This document shows positions 23,456-31,787 of a DNA stretch of 63,422 nucleotides, piece after piece. Position numbers and translations under genes: made by a program. Source of the DNA: an uncultured Clostridia bacterium (GTDB lineage Bacteria > Bacillota > Clostridia > Oscillospirales > Acutalibacteraceae). Below the pieces are notes generated by a model, which was not told where the DNA came from, searched no databases, and was given only the letters and a program-made list of their open reading frames with translations. Numbering within the stretch: position 1 is the first letter of the stretch; every line of letters starts with the position of its first letter. The DNA is taken from contig CALGUK010000037.1 of the NCBI GenBank assembly GCA_937920235.1, positions 1 through 63,422 on the forward strand, given 5' to 3'.

Positions 23456-25825
23456 TTATGCGTTGAGGTACTTTTTGATATCAGATACACCGGTATATTT
23501 TGAAGCGACACCGTTTTTAACAACTACGAGAGTCGGTGCCTGCTTAATGCCGAACTCATTAACCAATTCAACATTTTCATTTGCAAGAAGCTTGTTGTAA
23601 AGAACTCCTGCTTTATCAAGAAGTGAGCAAGCTATCTTACAATTGGGACATGTTGCGGTTGTGAAGAGCATTACGCTGTCCTGAACACTTGTTGTTGCCT
23701 CTGCTGCACAGTCACAGGTTTTGTTTGCTGTGATATCGTGAGTAAGCTTTGAGTTTGCAACATCGTAAACCTTTCTGTCCTTATATTCCTGAGTTTTACC
23801 GTCATTCCAGTTCTTAACGGGTCGGTAATAACCTGTGATTCGGCTGTAAACCTCTGCTTCTTCACCGCAATGAGGACATGTGAAGGATTCACCGGGAATA
23901 TATCCGTGGTTCTTACAAACTGAATATGTGGGTGAAAGTGTATAATAAGGAAGCTTATAGTTTTCTGCTATCTTTCTTACGAGATTTGCGGCTGCCTTCC
24001 AATCGGGAAGCTTTTCACCGAGGAATGCATGGAATACCGTGCCCGAAGTATAAAGAGTCTGAAGCTCATCTTGAACATCAAGAGCTGAGAAAATATCCTC
24101 AGTATAGCCTACAGGAAGGTGTGAACTGTTTGTATAATAAGGTGTCTTACCCTCTTCCTGACCTGCTGTGATAATGTCAGGGTAATATTTAAGATCGTGC
24201 TTTGCCAGACGGAATGCCGTTGACTCTGCCGGAGTTGCCTCAAGGTTGTAAAGATCGCCGTATTCAACCTGATAATCAGAAAGTCTTTCTCTCATATGGT
24301 TGAGAACGTCTTTTGTAAACTGCTGTGCCTCTGCATGAGTGAGATCCTTCTGAAGCCAGTTAGCATTGAGACATGCCTCGTTCATACCTACAAGACCGAT
24401 TGTTGAGAAATGGTTATTGAATGTTCCGAGGTATCTCTTTGTATAAGGATAAAGGCCTGCTTCAAGGAGCTTTGTGATAACAGTACGCTTAACCTTGAGA
24501 GAACGTGCTGAAATATCCATCATCTTATCAAGACGGGCATAAAAATCAGCCTCATTCTTTGCAAGATAAGCAATTCTCGGGATGTTGATTGTTACAACAC
24601 CGACTGAGCCTGTTGACTCACCGCTTCCGAAGAAGCCACCTGACTTTTTGCGAAGCTCACGGAGGTCAAGACGAAGACGGCAGCACATTGAACGAACATC
24701 GCTGGGCTCCATGTCGCTGTTGATATAGTTTGAAAAATAAGGAGTACCGTATTTTGAAGTCATCTCAAAGAGAAGCTTATTGTTCTCTGTCTCTGACCAG
24801 TCAAAGTCGCGGGTGATTGAATATGTGGGGATAGGATACTGGAATCCGCGGCCGTTTGCGTCACCCTCAACCATAACCTCAATAAAGGCTTTGTTGACCA
24901 TATCCATTTCCTTTTTACAATCCTTGTATTTGAAGTCCATTTCCTTGCCGCCGACAATGCAGTTAAGCTCTGCAAGGTCATTGGGAACGGTCCAGTCAAG
25001 GGTTACGTTTGTAAACGGTGACTGAGTGCCCCATCTTGAAGGAGTGTTAACGCCGTAAATAAACGACTGGATACACTGCTTAACCTCCTTGTATGAAAGG
25101 TTATCAACCTTAACGAAGGGAGCAAGATATGTGTCAAATGAGGAGAATGCCTGAGCACCTGCCCACTCATTCTGCATAATTCCGAGGAAGTTAACCATCT
25201 GGTTGCAGAGAGTTGAAAGGTGAGCTGCGGGGGCAGAAGTGATTTTTCCGGGAACACCGCCGAGGCCTTCCTGAATCAACTGCTTGAGTGACCAGCCTGC
25301 ACAGTAGCCTGTAAGCATTGAAAGGTCGTGAATGTGAATGTCGGCATTTCTGTGAGCATTGCCGATTTCATCGTCATAAATTTCAGAAAGCCAATAGTTA
25401 GCGGTAACCGCACCTGAGTTTGAAAGGATAAGACCGCCGACCGAATAGGTAACGGTTGAATTTTCCTTTACGCGCCAGTCGTTAACATTAAGATAGTTGT
25501 CAATAATAGCCTTATAGTCAACCATAGTTGCGTTAAGATTACGGATTTTTTCTCTCTGGCGACGATATATGATGTATGCCTTTGCAACATCATCATAACC
25601 CGCTTTGATAAGAACGGACTCAACACTGTCCTGAATGTTTTCAACAGAAATCGCCTGGTCCTCGATTTTGGGTTCAAATTCTGCTGTTACCTTGAGTGCG
25701 AGGAAATCGATGATATCTGCGTTGTACTGCTTGTTACAAGCCTCAAATGCCTGGGTGATGGCGTCAGCAATCTTCTTAAGGTCAAAAGATGCGATTTTGC
25801 CGTCTCTTTTTACTACGTTATACAT
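23456..25825 (-). CDS. nrdD: Anaerobic (class III) ribonucleotide reductase with C-terminal thioredoxin-like domain
   Basis: 789 residues from MYNVVKRDGK (ATG after AGGAGG). An ATP-cone (1-90) is followed by the catalytic barrel with adjacent Cys381-Cys382 (SMCCRLRLD), the zinc site Cys637/His640/Cys650/Cys653, and the glycyl-radical loop RITGYYR (Gly665). After Cys704/Cys706, residues 715-789 form a thioredoxin/glutaredoxin-like domain with CPNC (726-729) and cis-proline QAPT. It makes dNTPs without oxygen after activation by NrdG. The fused redoxin and neighbouring trxB suggest thiol reductant rather than formate. Transcribed from its own NrdR-controlled promoter. Confidence 0.94.
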   Translation of the reverse strand: MYNVVKRDGKIASFDLKKIADAITQAFEACNKQYNADIIDFLALKVTAEFEPKIEDQAISVENIQDSVESVLIKAGYDDVAKAYIIYRRQREKIRNLNATMVDYKAIIDNYLNVNDWRVKENSTVTYSVGGLILSNSGAVTANYWLSEIYDDEIGNAHRNADIHIHDLSMLTGYCAGWSLKQLIQEGLGGVPGKITSAPAAHLSTLCNQMVNFLGIMQNEWAGAQAFSSFDTYLAPFVKVDNLSYKEVKQCIQSFIYGVNTPSRWGTQSPFTNVTLDWTVPNDLAELNCIVGGKEMDFKYKDCKKEMDMVNKAFIEVMVEGDANGRGFQYPIPTYSITRDFDWSETENNKLLFEMTSKYGTPYFSNYINSDMEPSDVRSMCCRLRLDLRELRKKSGGFFGSGESTGSVGVVTINIPRIAYLAKNEADFYARLDKMMDISARSLKVKRTVITKLLEAGLYPYTKRYLGTFNNHFSTIGLVGMNEACLNANWLQKDLTHAEAQQFTKDVLNHMRERLSDYQVEYGDLYNLEATPAESTAFRLAKHDLKYYPDIITAGQEEGKTPYYTNSSHLPVGYTEDIFSALDVQDELQTLYTSGTVFHAFLGEKLPDWKAAANLVRKIAENYKLPYYTLSPTYSVCKNHGYIPGESFTCPHCGEEAEVYSRITGYYRPVKNWNDGKTQEYKDRKVYDVANSKLTHDITANKTCDCAAEATTSVQDSVMLFTTATCPNCKIACSLLDKAGVLYNKLLANENVELVNEFGIKQAPTLVVVKNGVASKYTGVSDIKKYLNA

Positions 25826-25916
25826 TGTGTACCCTCCTGTTGACTTTGATTTTCTGTGCTTCCCGGATGATTTCAAACCCCATACGCACAGTTTGTTTTA
25901 ACGGTTAGCGAGATTT

Positions 25917-25945
25917 ATTATATTACACATCTTGTGTCTTGTCAA
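25917..25945 (-). promoter_or_regulatory. nrdD-trxB promoter
   Basis: Minus strand TTGACA (25940-25945), 17 bp, TATAAT (25917-25922), both perfect. The spacer contains an NrdR box. Confidence 0.9.
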
Positions 25946-25969
25946 TAGGTTTTTCACAATATATTGTGT
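25925..25969. promoter_or_regulatory. Pair of NrdR boxes
   Basis: CACAATATATTGTG (25955-25968) is a perfect 14-bp palindrome matching the NrdR box, and ACACATCTTGTGT (25925-25937) is a second palindrome. Their centres are about 30-31 bp apart, three helical turns, the spacing typical of NrdR operators. The second lies inside the promoter spacer, so binding should block transcription. Confidence 0.88.
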
Positions 25970-25975
25970 TTTTTC

Positions 25976-26668
25976 TTAAATTCCTCTTATTTCAACAAAA
26001 GGCAGTATTTCTGTCGCTTTTTTCTTCATTTCTTCAAGCGTATCAAGGCTTACAGCACCCATTCCGTCACCGATAAGATCGCCTGAATCCTTAAAATTCT
26101 GTAAAAAATACTTGTGTGCACCATTAATCCATTCCACAATATCTTGTATATCCTCTACTGTATGGAATTTATCAACAACGGTTGTTCTGAATTCATACTC
26201 AATCTTGTTCTGAAGCAGAAATTCCACACTTTTTTCAACGGCGGCAATATCAAGCTTTTCCGCACCTGCCGTCAGCGCATATTTTTCCCTGCTGTTTTTA
26301 ATATCCATAGCAACATAGTCAACGAGTCCCTTTTCGACAAGTGAAATGAGCTTTTCGGGAAAGCTGCCGTTGGTATCAAGCTTGACGGAATAACCGATTT
26401 TTTTGATTTCCGAAATGAAGTCTTCAATTCCGTCCTGCAAAAGCGGTTCGCCGCCGGTTATGACAACGCCATCAAGAAGTCCGCGTCTTTTATTTAGATA
26501 CGAGATCACATCCTCGGGCTGAATATATAAATCAGTATCAATATGTGTAACAAGAGAAGCATTATGACAGAAAGGGCAGCGGAAATTACACCCGGGAGTA
26601 AAAACTATGCACGCCACCTTTCCGGGAAAATCCAGAAGTGTTAATTTTTGAAAACCATTTATAAGCAT
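25976..26668 (-). CDS. nrdG: Anaerobic ribonucleotide reductase activating protein
   Basis: 230 residues. The radical SAM cluster motif is CNFRCPFC (Cys27, 31, 34), followed by VITGGEPLL. The protein generates the glycyl radical on NrdD. It starts MLINGFQKLTLLDFPGK, typical of the NrdG variety that accompanies NrdD in Clostridia. It is upstream of nrdD on the same strand but separated by the NrdR-box promoter, so nrdD can be expressed independently. Confidence 0.94.
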   Translation of the reverse strand: MLINGFQKLTLLDFPGKVACIVFTPGCNFRCPFCHNASLVTHIDTDLYIQPEDVISYLNKRRGLLDGVVITGGEPLLQDGIEDFISEIKKIGYSVKLDTNGSFPEKLISLVEKGLVDYVAMDIKNSREKYALTAGAEKLDIAAVEKSVEFLLQNKIEYEFRTTVVDKFHTVEDIQDIVEWINGAHKYFLQNFKDSGDLIGDGMGAVSLDTLEEMKKKATEILPFVEIRGI

Positions 26669-26698
26669 GACCGACTCCGTAAAAAATAATTTTTATAT

Positions 26699-26727
26699 AA
26701 TATATCACAATACCGCTGAAAAGTAAA
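26699..26727 (-). promoter_or_regulatory. Promoter of nrdG
   Basis: Minus strand TTTACT (26722-26727), 17 bp, TATATT (26699-26704). No NrdR box is visible here. Confidence 0.5.
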
Positions 26728-26835
26728 TTATCTGTTTATGATTTGCCACATGATGTCCATTATCATTTTTGGTATAGATTATTTGATATTTATATGGTAT
26801 AATCACAAAAAACTTTTATGCGGAGTGCGATATAT

Positions 26836-27750
26836 ATGTCAGCCTACTTATTTGCTCATTTTTCAAGCGGAAAGCACAAGGACCTGGAAAGCATATGGTT
26901 TTCCGTCAGCCGTGACGGACTTCATTGGACCGATCTGGGCGGTGAAAAGCCTTTTCTTTCTTCCCGTTTGGGAACAACGGGAGTCCGTGACCCGTTTATC
27001 CTTTACGACAGCAGAGTGAAGAAATATTTTATCATAGCGACAGACCTGCTGACCGAAAGCGGAAATTGGGGAGATTTTTCCTCCCGCGGCAGTAAAAGTA
27101 TTGTTGTGTGGGAGTCAGAGGATCTTATCAACTGGTCCGACGAGAGACTTGTTGAGGTGGGTATTGCCGAGGCAGGATGTGTGTGGGCTCCCGAAGCGGT
27201 ATTCTGCGAAGAAAAAAATATGTGGTTTGTCTTCTGGGCATCCAATGTAAAGGAAGGAGACGAAAAAGAAGCCAAACAGCGTATTTATGGCTCTTTCACC
27301 GATGATTTTGTCACTTTTTCCGAGCCGTTTAAGTTTATTGATGCGAAAACAGCAGTCATTGATACCAATATCGTCCGTGACAACGAAATGTATTACAGAT
27401 TTTCAAAGGACGAAACCAACAAATTCATTACCGTTGAAAAGTGTCCTGTTCTGACCGGCGAAAAATATGAGACGGTTTATTCTGAGCTTTTCGCTTCTGT
27501 CAGAGGGCTTGAGGGCCCGGAAGCATACTTTCTTGACGAGCGCAATGCCTGGTGTGTCATAGCCGACCAATACAGCACCAACAGCGGATACACACCTTTT
27601 CTCTGTGACGACCTCTCATCAGGAGTATTTCGCCGACTCAACCCCGGCGAATACAGTATGGGCAAGCGAAAAAAACGTCACGGCAGCATTTTAAAAATAA
27701 CCGACAGTCAGGCAGATATGTTGGTTGAGCATCTCGGCATCAGTGAATAA
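26836..27750 (+). CDS. GH43-like five-bladed beta-propeller glycosidase
   Basis: 304 residues from MSAYLFAHFSSGK. Features of clan GH-F are visible: VRDPFILYD with the catalytic-base-type aspartate, WAPEAVF with a glutamate, and LEGPEAYFL late in the protein. No signal peptide, so it would act inside the cell on imported arabino- or xylo-oligosaccharides. The ATG at 26836 is 10 nt from GGAG; another ATG at 26818 is in frame but lacks a site. Single gene with its own terminator. Exact activity is not evident. Confidence 0.75.
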   Translation: MSAYLFAHFSSGKHKDLESIWFSVSRDGLHWTDLGGEKPFLSSRLGTTGVRDPFILYDSRVKKYFIIATDLLTESGNWGDFSSRGSKSIVVWESEDLINWSDERLVEVGIAEAGCVWAPEAVFCEEKNMWFVFWASNVKEGDEKEAKQRIYGSFTDDFVTFSEPFKFIDAKTAVIDTNIVRDNEMYYRFSKDETNKFITVEKCPVLTGEKYETVYSELFASVRGLEGPEAYFLDERNAWCVIADQYSTNSGYTPFLCDDLSSGVFRRLNPGEYSMGKRKKRHGSILKITDSQADMLVEHLGISE

Positions 27751-27752
27751 AA

Positions 27753-27795
27753 ATAGCCTTGAGAACGGATTTTTCCGAAATCTCAAGGCTTTTAT
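27753..27795. terminator. Bidirectional terminator
   Basis: AGCCTTGAGA (27755-27764) and TCTCAAGGCT (27781-27790) form a perfect 10-bp stem with A- and T-rich flanks. Confidence 0.92.
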
Positions 27796-27796
27796 T

Positions 27797-28174
27797 TTAC
27801 TTTTTCTGCTCCTTTAACTCCTCATCAAGCAGTGCGAGAATTTCGGGAGCTGTTTTTTTACGCTCTTTATCAAGTACATATTTATAAACCGGATAGGCCA
27901 GGCAAATTCCCACTATTCCCGCTGTACCGAGAAAAATACCGATCACAAAAAGCAATGTCCACACAAGACAGCAACACATTCCCAAACCCATAACCAATGT
28001 GCTGATAACTCCGACGGCAAGAGAAACCGTCACCGCCTTATTGGTTACTGCGTTGTCAAGTTTTTTAATTTTTTCTGCGTTACTTTCCTCTATCGGAGAA
28101 TATTTTTCTCTTATTCTGAGCAATTCTTCCTTTGAATCGGCAGAATAAGTATAAACAAAACCGTTATTTGACAT
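27797..28174 (-). CDS. Membrane protein with one GLGMCCCLVW repeat
   Basis: 125 residues. A cytoplasmic N-terminal part (about 1-48) precedes two hydrophobic helices, VGVISTLVMGLGMCCCLVW and the following segment ending near residue 100, then a charged tail. The helix pair has the pattern G-x-GM-x-x-x-x-x-W then small-residue-rich GxxxGxxG, which also occurs twice in the protein at 30834-31202. It overlaps the upstream gene by 11 nt and is last in the two-component operon. Function unknown. Confidence 0.65.
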   Translation of the reverse strand: MSNNGFVYTYSADSKEELLRIREKYSPIEESNAEKIKKLDNAVTNKAVTVSLAVGVISTLVMGLGMCCCLVWTLLFVIGIFLGTAGIVGICLAYPVYKYVLDKERKKTAPEILALLDEELKEQKK

Positions 28175-29072
28175 AATTAACCTCTTTCAGCTTTTTATTT
28201 GCACGACAAATCATATACACGGCAAGTCCGAACACCAAAATGAAAACCGCCGTTCCCGTAGCGATATTCATAACGAATCTGAAGGAGTCATCCTCACCGA
28301 AAACTGACACCATTGAATTCTGAAGTGACAGAATTGACATCAAGGCACAGGCAAAATTTATCATTTTTGATGCAGAATAAACCGGTTGATCGGTTTTTCT
28401 GTATTTTTTCAGATTGACAACGGCAATAATCATAAATGTAAAGGTGAATGTCGCATTTGCAATTGTCATAATCTGTGATTTTCCGCTGTAATCATCATTG
28501 AGTATCATCTGTGCGGTCATAGCGGCCATTATACCGTTCAGTACAAACATAACAACTCCTGCGGCACGGAAAATCTTAAGTTCATATACCATTCGTTCCC
28601 TCCGCGGTTTACTCTCGGCCCTGCCTGCACTTCTGAGCAGAAAAATTTTCATTATTCCCAGAGCCAGATAATAAATACCCAACGAGGCATACCATACTGA
28701 GCTGTTCAGATTACTCTGCAAAAAATTCAAAAACGAGAATGCCAGATTTGTAATCAGTGACCTGTACATTGACAGATTAAACTGAAAACTCTTATCGGAA
28801 AAGTATTTTTTTACTAGTCTGTTATTATCCTTAAATCGTTTAACAGCATTAACTGCCGGAACAATGTTAACCGCATCGCACACCAGAGCATATGCCGACA
28901 TCGCGTATGACAGATATGCCGTAATGCTTTCACTGTATCCTTTTATGAAAACACAGCACAGCAATATACAGGAGACGACATTCAGTACGATCAGCACCGC
29001 CCAATGCGGTGAAAATATCTTTTTCAGAACGGAAACAACTTTTTTATTTTTTAAGTCTGACAATGAAATCAC
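28164..29072 (-). CDS. Polytopic membrane protein of the two-component operon
   Basis: About 302 residues with seven to eight hydrophobic segments and basic loops. I recognise no family. The start is uncertain: GTG at 29072 or TTG at 29063 both overlap the end of the histidine kinase gene; the ATG far upstream would give a 54-nt longer overlap and is less likely. Coupling to the kinase suggests it is a sensor partner or a target of the system. Confidence 0.6.
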   Translation of the reverse strand: MISLSDLKNKKVVSVLKKIFSPHWAVLIVLNVVSCILLCCVFIKGYSESITAYLSYAMSAYALVCDAVNIVPAVNAVKRFKDNNRLVKKYFSDKSFQFNLSMYRSLITNLAFSFLNFLQSNLNSSVWYASLGIYYLALGIMKIFLLRSAGRAESKPRRERMVYELKIFRAAGVVMFVLNGIMAAMTAQMILNDDYSGKSQIMTIANATFTFTFMIIAVVNLKKYRKTDQPVYSASKMINFACALMSILSLQNSMVSVFGEDDSFRFVMNIATGTAVFILVFGLAVYMICRANKKLKEVNYVK

Positions 29073-30093
29073 TTCCCGTTCCCGATTCACTGTGAACGCT
29101 GATTTCCGCACGGACAATATCCACAATACGTTTTACGAGAGCAAGTCCCAAACCGTTACCCTGACATGAATGAGAGGTTTCACCCTGATAAAACTTGTCA
29201 AAAATGTGCTTGCCTGTTTCCTCACTCATTCCGCAACCCGTGTCACTGACGGTTACGCAGACGTTCCTTTCATCCTGCTCAAGAGAAACGCTTACCTTCC
29301 CTCCGGATGAAGTAAACTTAAAGGCATTGGAAAGCAGATTGTTCCAGACAAGTGACAAAAGCTCTTTATCCGATCGTATGATTACACCGTGCTCAATATT
29401 CACCTCAAGCTCTATGTTTCTTCGCTCCCACTCCGTTTCAAAATTAAGGATACAGTCGCAAAGCTGTTCACTCAAATCAAACTCCTTGAATGCAGGGAAA
29501 ATCTGTTGATTTTCGAGCTTGTTCAGCTTGAGAATATTGGTTATAAGGTCCGAGAGCTTTTTTGTATTATCGGAAATCGCCTTTGCATACTCTTTCCTTT
29601 TTTCTTCAGACTCTGCCGTGTTTATAAGTGTCGCATAATTCTGTATCGTTGCAAGGGGAGTTTTCAGCTCGTGAGAAACATTTGAGATAAAGTCCGTTCT
29701 CAATGTTTCGATTCCGCCCAACTCCTGAGCCATCTTATTAAGATTTGAAATTATGGCGTCAAACTCATTTTTTGTCGAAAACGAGCGTTTTTCGTCTATT
29801 CTGACCGAAAAGTCCCCAGATGTTATTTTTTCGGTGGCATCAAGAATTTTTCTGACGGGCTTTTCCACGGTAAGCTTTCTGCGGATTACATCACCGAGAC
29901 TGAAAACAAGACTTAAAAACAGGACATTCCCCAGCGTGTAAACAGCACCGTGACGGATATCGTTCATATGTATATTCGAGGTTTTCAAAAAAAGGAGCAT
30001 TGAGCAGGTTACAACAAACGCACTCATAAGAAAGAAAAGAATATAACTCCGAATTCCGAAAAGACTTCTTTTTACCTTTTTGTTTCCCTTCAT
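29044..30093 (-). CDS. Sensor histidine kinase
   Basis: 349 residues. Two membrane helices (about 16-35 and 50-68) with a very short outside loop are followed by a HAMP-like segment, then the dimerisation/phosphoacceptor box SHELKTPLATI (His141) and the ATPase lobe with NN, DTGCGM and GNGLGLALVK motifs. The minimal outside loop suggests the signal is sensed in the membrane or through partner membrane proteins. It overlaps the response regulator by 4 nt. Confidence 0.94.
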   Translation of the reverse strand: MKGNKKVKRSLFGIRSYILFFLMSAFVVTCSMLLFLKTSNIHMNDIRHGAVYTLGNVLFLSLVFSLGDVIRRKLTVEKPVRKILDATEKITSGDFSVRIDEKRSFSTKNEFDAIISNLNKMAQELGGIETLRTDFISNVSHELKTPLATIQNYATLINTAESEEKRKEYAKAISDNTKKLSDLITNILKLNKLENQQIFPAFKEFDLSEQLCDCILNFETEWERRNIELEVNIEHGVIIRSDKELLSLVWNNLLSNAFKFTSSGGKVSVSLEQDERNVCVTVSDTGCGMSEETGKHIFDKFYQGETSHSCQGNGLGLALVKRIVDIVRAEISVHSESGTGSDFIVRLKK

Positions 30094-30761
30094 TTCAACA
30101 CCGCCTTGTATCCGAGACCGTGAACGGTTATAATCTCAAAATCGTCGCATCCGGACAGTTTATCTCTGAGCTTTGTCATGTATACGTCAACTGTTCTCGG
30201 TCCCGAGGTTGATTCTATGCTCCAGAATTCATCCATAAGCTGAGATCGTGTAAAGGTCTTTTTAGGATATGAAAGCAGCTTGTAAAGAAGGTTGAACTCT
30301 CTCACGGTAAGCGGTATTTCCTCGTCCTTGAGAAAGGCTGTATGTTCCTCTGAATTCATAACAAAATCACCGACAATTATTTTTTTGCTGTCCGCTATTT
30401 TGGCGCGTCTGAGCAGGGCGCCTATGCGAAGCAAAAGCTCCTCAAGGTCAACAGGCTTAACCATGTAATCGTCAATGCCTGCTTTAAAACCTCGTTGTTT
30501 TGACACTATATCATCTCTTGCCGTCATAAAAATTATCGGGATTTCTCTGTCAAGTCTGCGGACATTCTCTGCAAACTCAAAGCCGTTTACTCCCGGCATC
30601 ATAATATCCGAAATTATAAGATCAAATACATTGCCGTACATAGCATCGTATGCCTTTTCGGCATCAATACAGCCGATTGTGTCAAATCCGTTTTTACTCA
30701 GAAAAGCACAGACGGTGCGGTTCAGTTCTCTGTCGTCCTCGACCACAAGTATTTTGAACAA
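30090..30761 (-). CDS. OmpR/PhoB-family response regulator
   Basis: 223 residues. The receiver domain has the acidic pair ED at 8-9 region, phosphoacceptor Asp52 (LIISDIMMPG) and the KPVD lysine. The C-terminal winged helix contains TVREFNLLYKLLSYP and TVDVYMTKLR. First gene of the operon with the kinase and the two membrane proteins. Confidence 0.95.
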   Translation of the reverse strand: MFKILVVEDDRELNRTVCAFLSKNGFDTIGCIDAEKAYDAMYGNVFDLIISDIMMPGVNGFEFAENVRRLDREIPIIFMTARDDIVSKQRGFKAGIDDYMVKPVDLEELLLRIGALLRRAKIADSKKIIVGDFVMNSEEHTAFLKDEEIPLTVREFNLLYKLLSYPKKTFTRSQLMDEFWSIESTSGPRTVDVYMTKLRDKLSGCDDFEIITVHGLGYKAVLK

Positions 30762-30833
30762 AGGAAAACCCCCTATAAGCTTTATCTGTAACAGTATAAC
30801 ACATAATTGTTAATTTTTTGTTTAAGTTTCAAC

Positions 30834-31202
30834 TTATTTTTTAAATCCCACACACATAGGTATTAGGCAAAGTATAAGAGCTACTCCTGCAATGCCCACT
30901 ATAAGTCCTGCAAGCATCATATTCCATACCATTATCATTGACATTCCGAGTCCGAAAACCGAAACGGAGAAAATGCCGAACAGAACCTTACCGATAAGCT
31001 TAGGATTTACAGAGATTTTATTTCCGCTTCTGACAAAGGATACAACGCACAGTGCAATGAGAACAACTGCACCGACAACAGTACATACAACTCCTGCACG
31101 GAACATATTCCATTCGGGAAGAAGGCACATACACATACCGATTGCAAACAGAAGTCCTCCGAGTGTACCTGCAAGAATGCTGATGAAAGTTTCTTTTTTC
31201 AT
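30834..31202 (-). CDS. Four-helix membrane protein with internal duplication
   Basis: 122 residues, four hydrophobic helices. The two halves repeat the same pattern: FAIGMCMCLLPEWNMFRAG followed by a small-residue helix, and FGLGMSMIMVWNMMLAG followed by a small-residue helix. A third copy of this unit lies in the protein at 27797-28174. GGAGG precedes the ATG. It is transcribed toward the response regulator gene but separated from it by 72 nt. I recognise no named family. Confidence 0.65.
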   Translation of the reverse strand: MKKETFISILAGTLGGLLFAIGMCMCLLPEWNMFRAGVVCTVVGAVVLIALCVVSFVRSGNKISVNPKLIGKVLFGIFSVSVFGLGMSMIMVWNMMLAGLIVGIAGVALILCLIPMCVGFKK

Positions 31203-31287
31203 TTTTATTACCTCCGAAATTTTCAGTATGCCGTCATTTTACAGAGGAAATATTTATTAAATATTTTTATAATGTTAATCTTTTATT

Positions 31288-31319
31288 AAAAAAGAACGGT
31301 GAAAAGTTCCACCGTTCTC
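31288..31319 (-). terminator. Terminator of the rhodanese gene
   Basis: GAACGGTG and CACCGTTC arms (31294-31318), followed by a U-run on the minus strand. Confidence 0.85.
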
Positions 31320-31323
31320 TTCG

Positions 31324-31767
31324 TTATTTTACCGTTTCATATGGCCAGTCAATTATCCCGCCGAATTCCTTTACGTTAGTATATCCGAGACCGACAAGTG
31401 CTTCGGCAGCGATTTTGCTTCTGCGTCCGCTTCGGCAATACACAAGTATAAGCTGTTGCTTGTCGCGCAATTCTTCCTCGGCACGCTGAGAAATTTCATA
31501 ATCGGGTATAAGCGCCGCACCTTCAATATGGCCTTCGGCGAATTCCTCTTCCGTGCGCACGTCAAGAAGGACATAATCCGTTTGTGAGTCCATAATTTCC
31601 TTTGCTTTTTCGGCGGTTATCTGTTCGTAACCATTCACGCTGTCCGTCACCTCCGAGACAGAATTTTCAGTTGTATTTTCCCGTGCTTCTCCGTCACCGC
31701 ATCCGCCGAGTCCGAAAAGGAACAGCACAAGCACCAACAAAGCAGCCGTTTTTTTCAACAGTTTCAT
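31324..31767 (-). CDS. Rhodanese-domain lipoprotein
   Basis: 147 residues. The N-terminal signal peptide ends in the lipobox FGLGGC (Cys23), so the protein should be lipidated and held outside the membrane. The rhodanese fold follows, with LLDVRTEEEFAEGHIEGA and the active-site loop CRSGRR (Cys111). It may shuttle sulfane sulfur or act as a redox thiol protein; the substrate is unknown. It lies 20 nt downstream of the EEP-fold gene. Confidence 0.9.
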   Translation of the reverse strand: MKLLKKTAALLVLVLFLFGLGGCGDGEARENTTENSVSEVTDSVNGYEQITAEKAKEIMDSQTDYVLLDVRTEEEFAEGHIEGAALIPDYEISQRAEEELRDKQQLILVYCRSGRRSKIAAEALVGLGYTNVKEFGGIIDWPYETVK

Positions 31768-31787
31768 TTTTGCACCTTTTTCCGAAT

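Noticed and set aside
22733..23503. 256-codon plus-strand frame opposite trxB
   Set aside because: The minus strand encodes a complete thioredoxin reductase; the opposite frame has biased, motif-free composition.
28164..29126. Upstream ATG at 29126 for the membrane protein gene
   Set aside because: It would overlap the histidine kinase by 83 nt and has no ribosome-binding site; GTG/TTG near 29063-29072 fit better.
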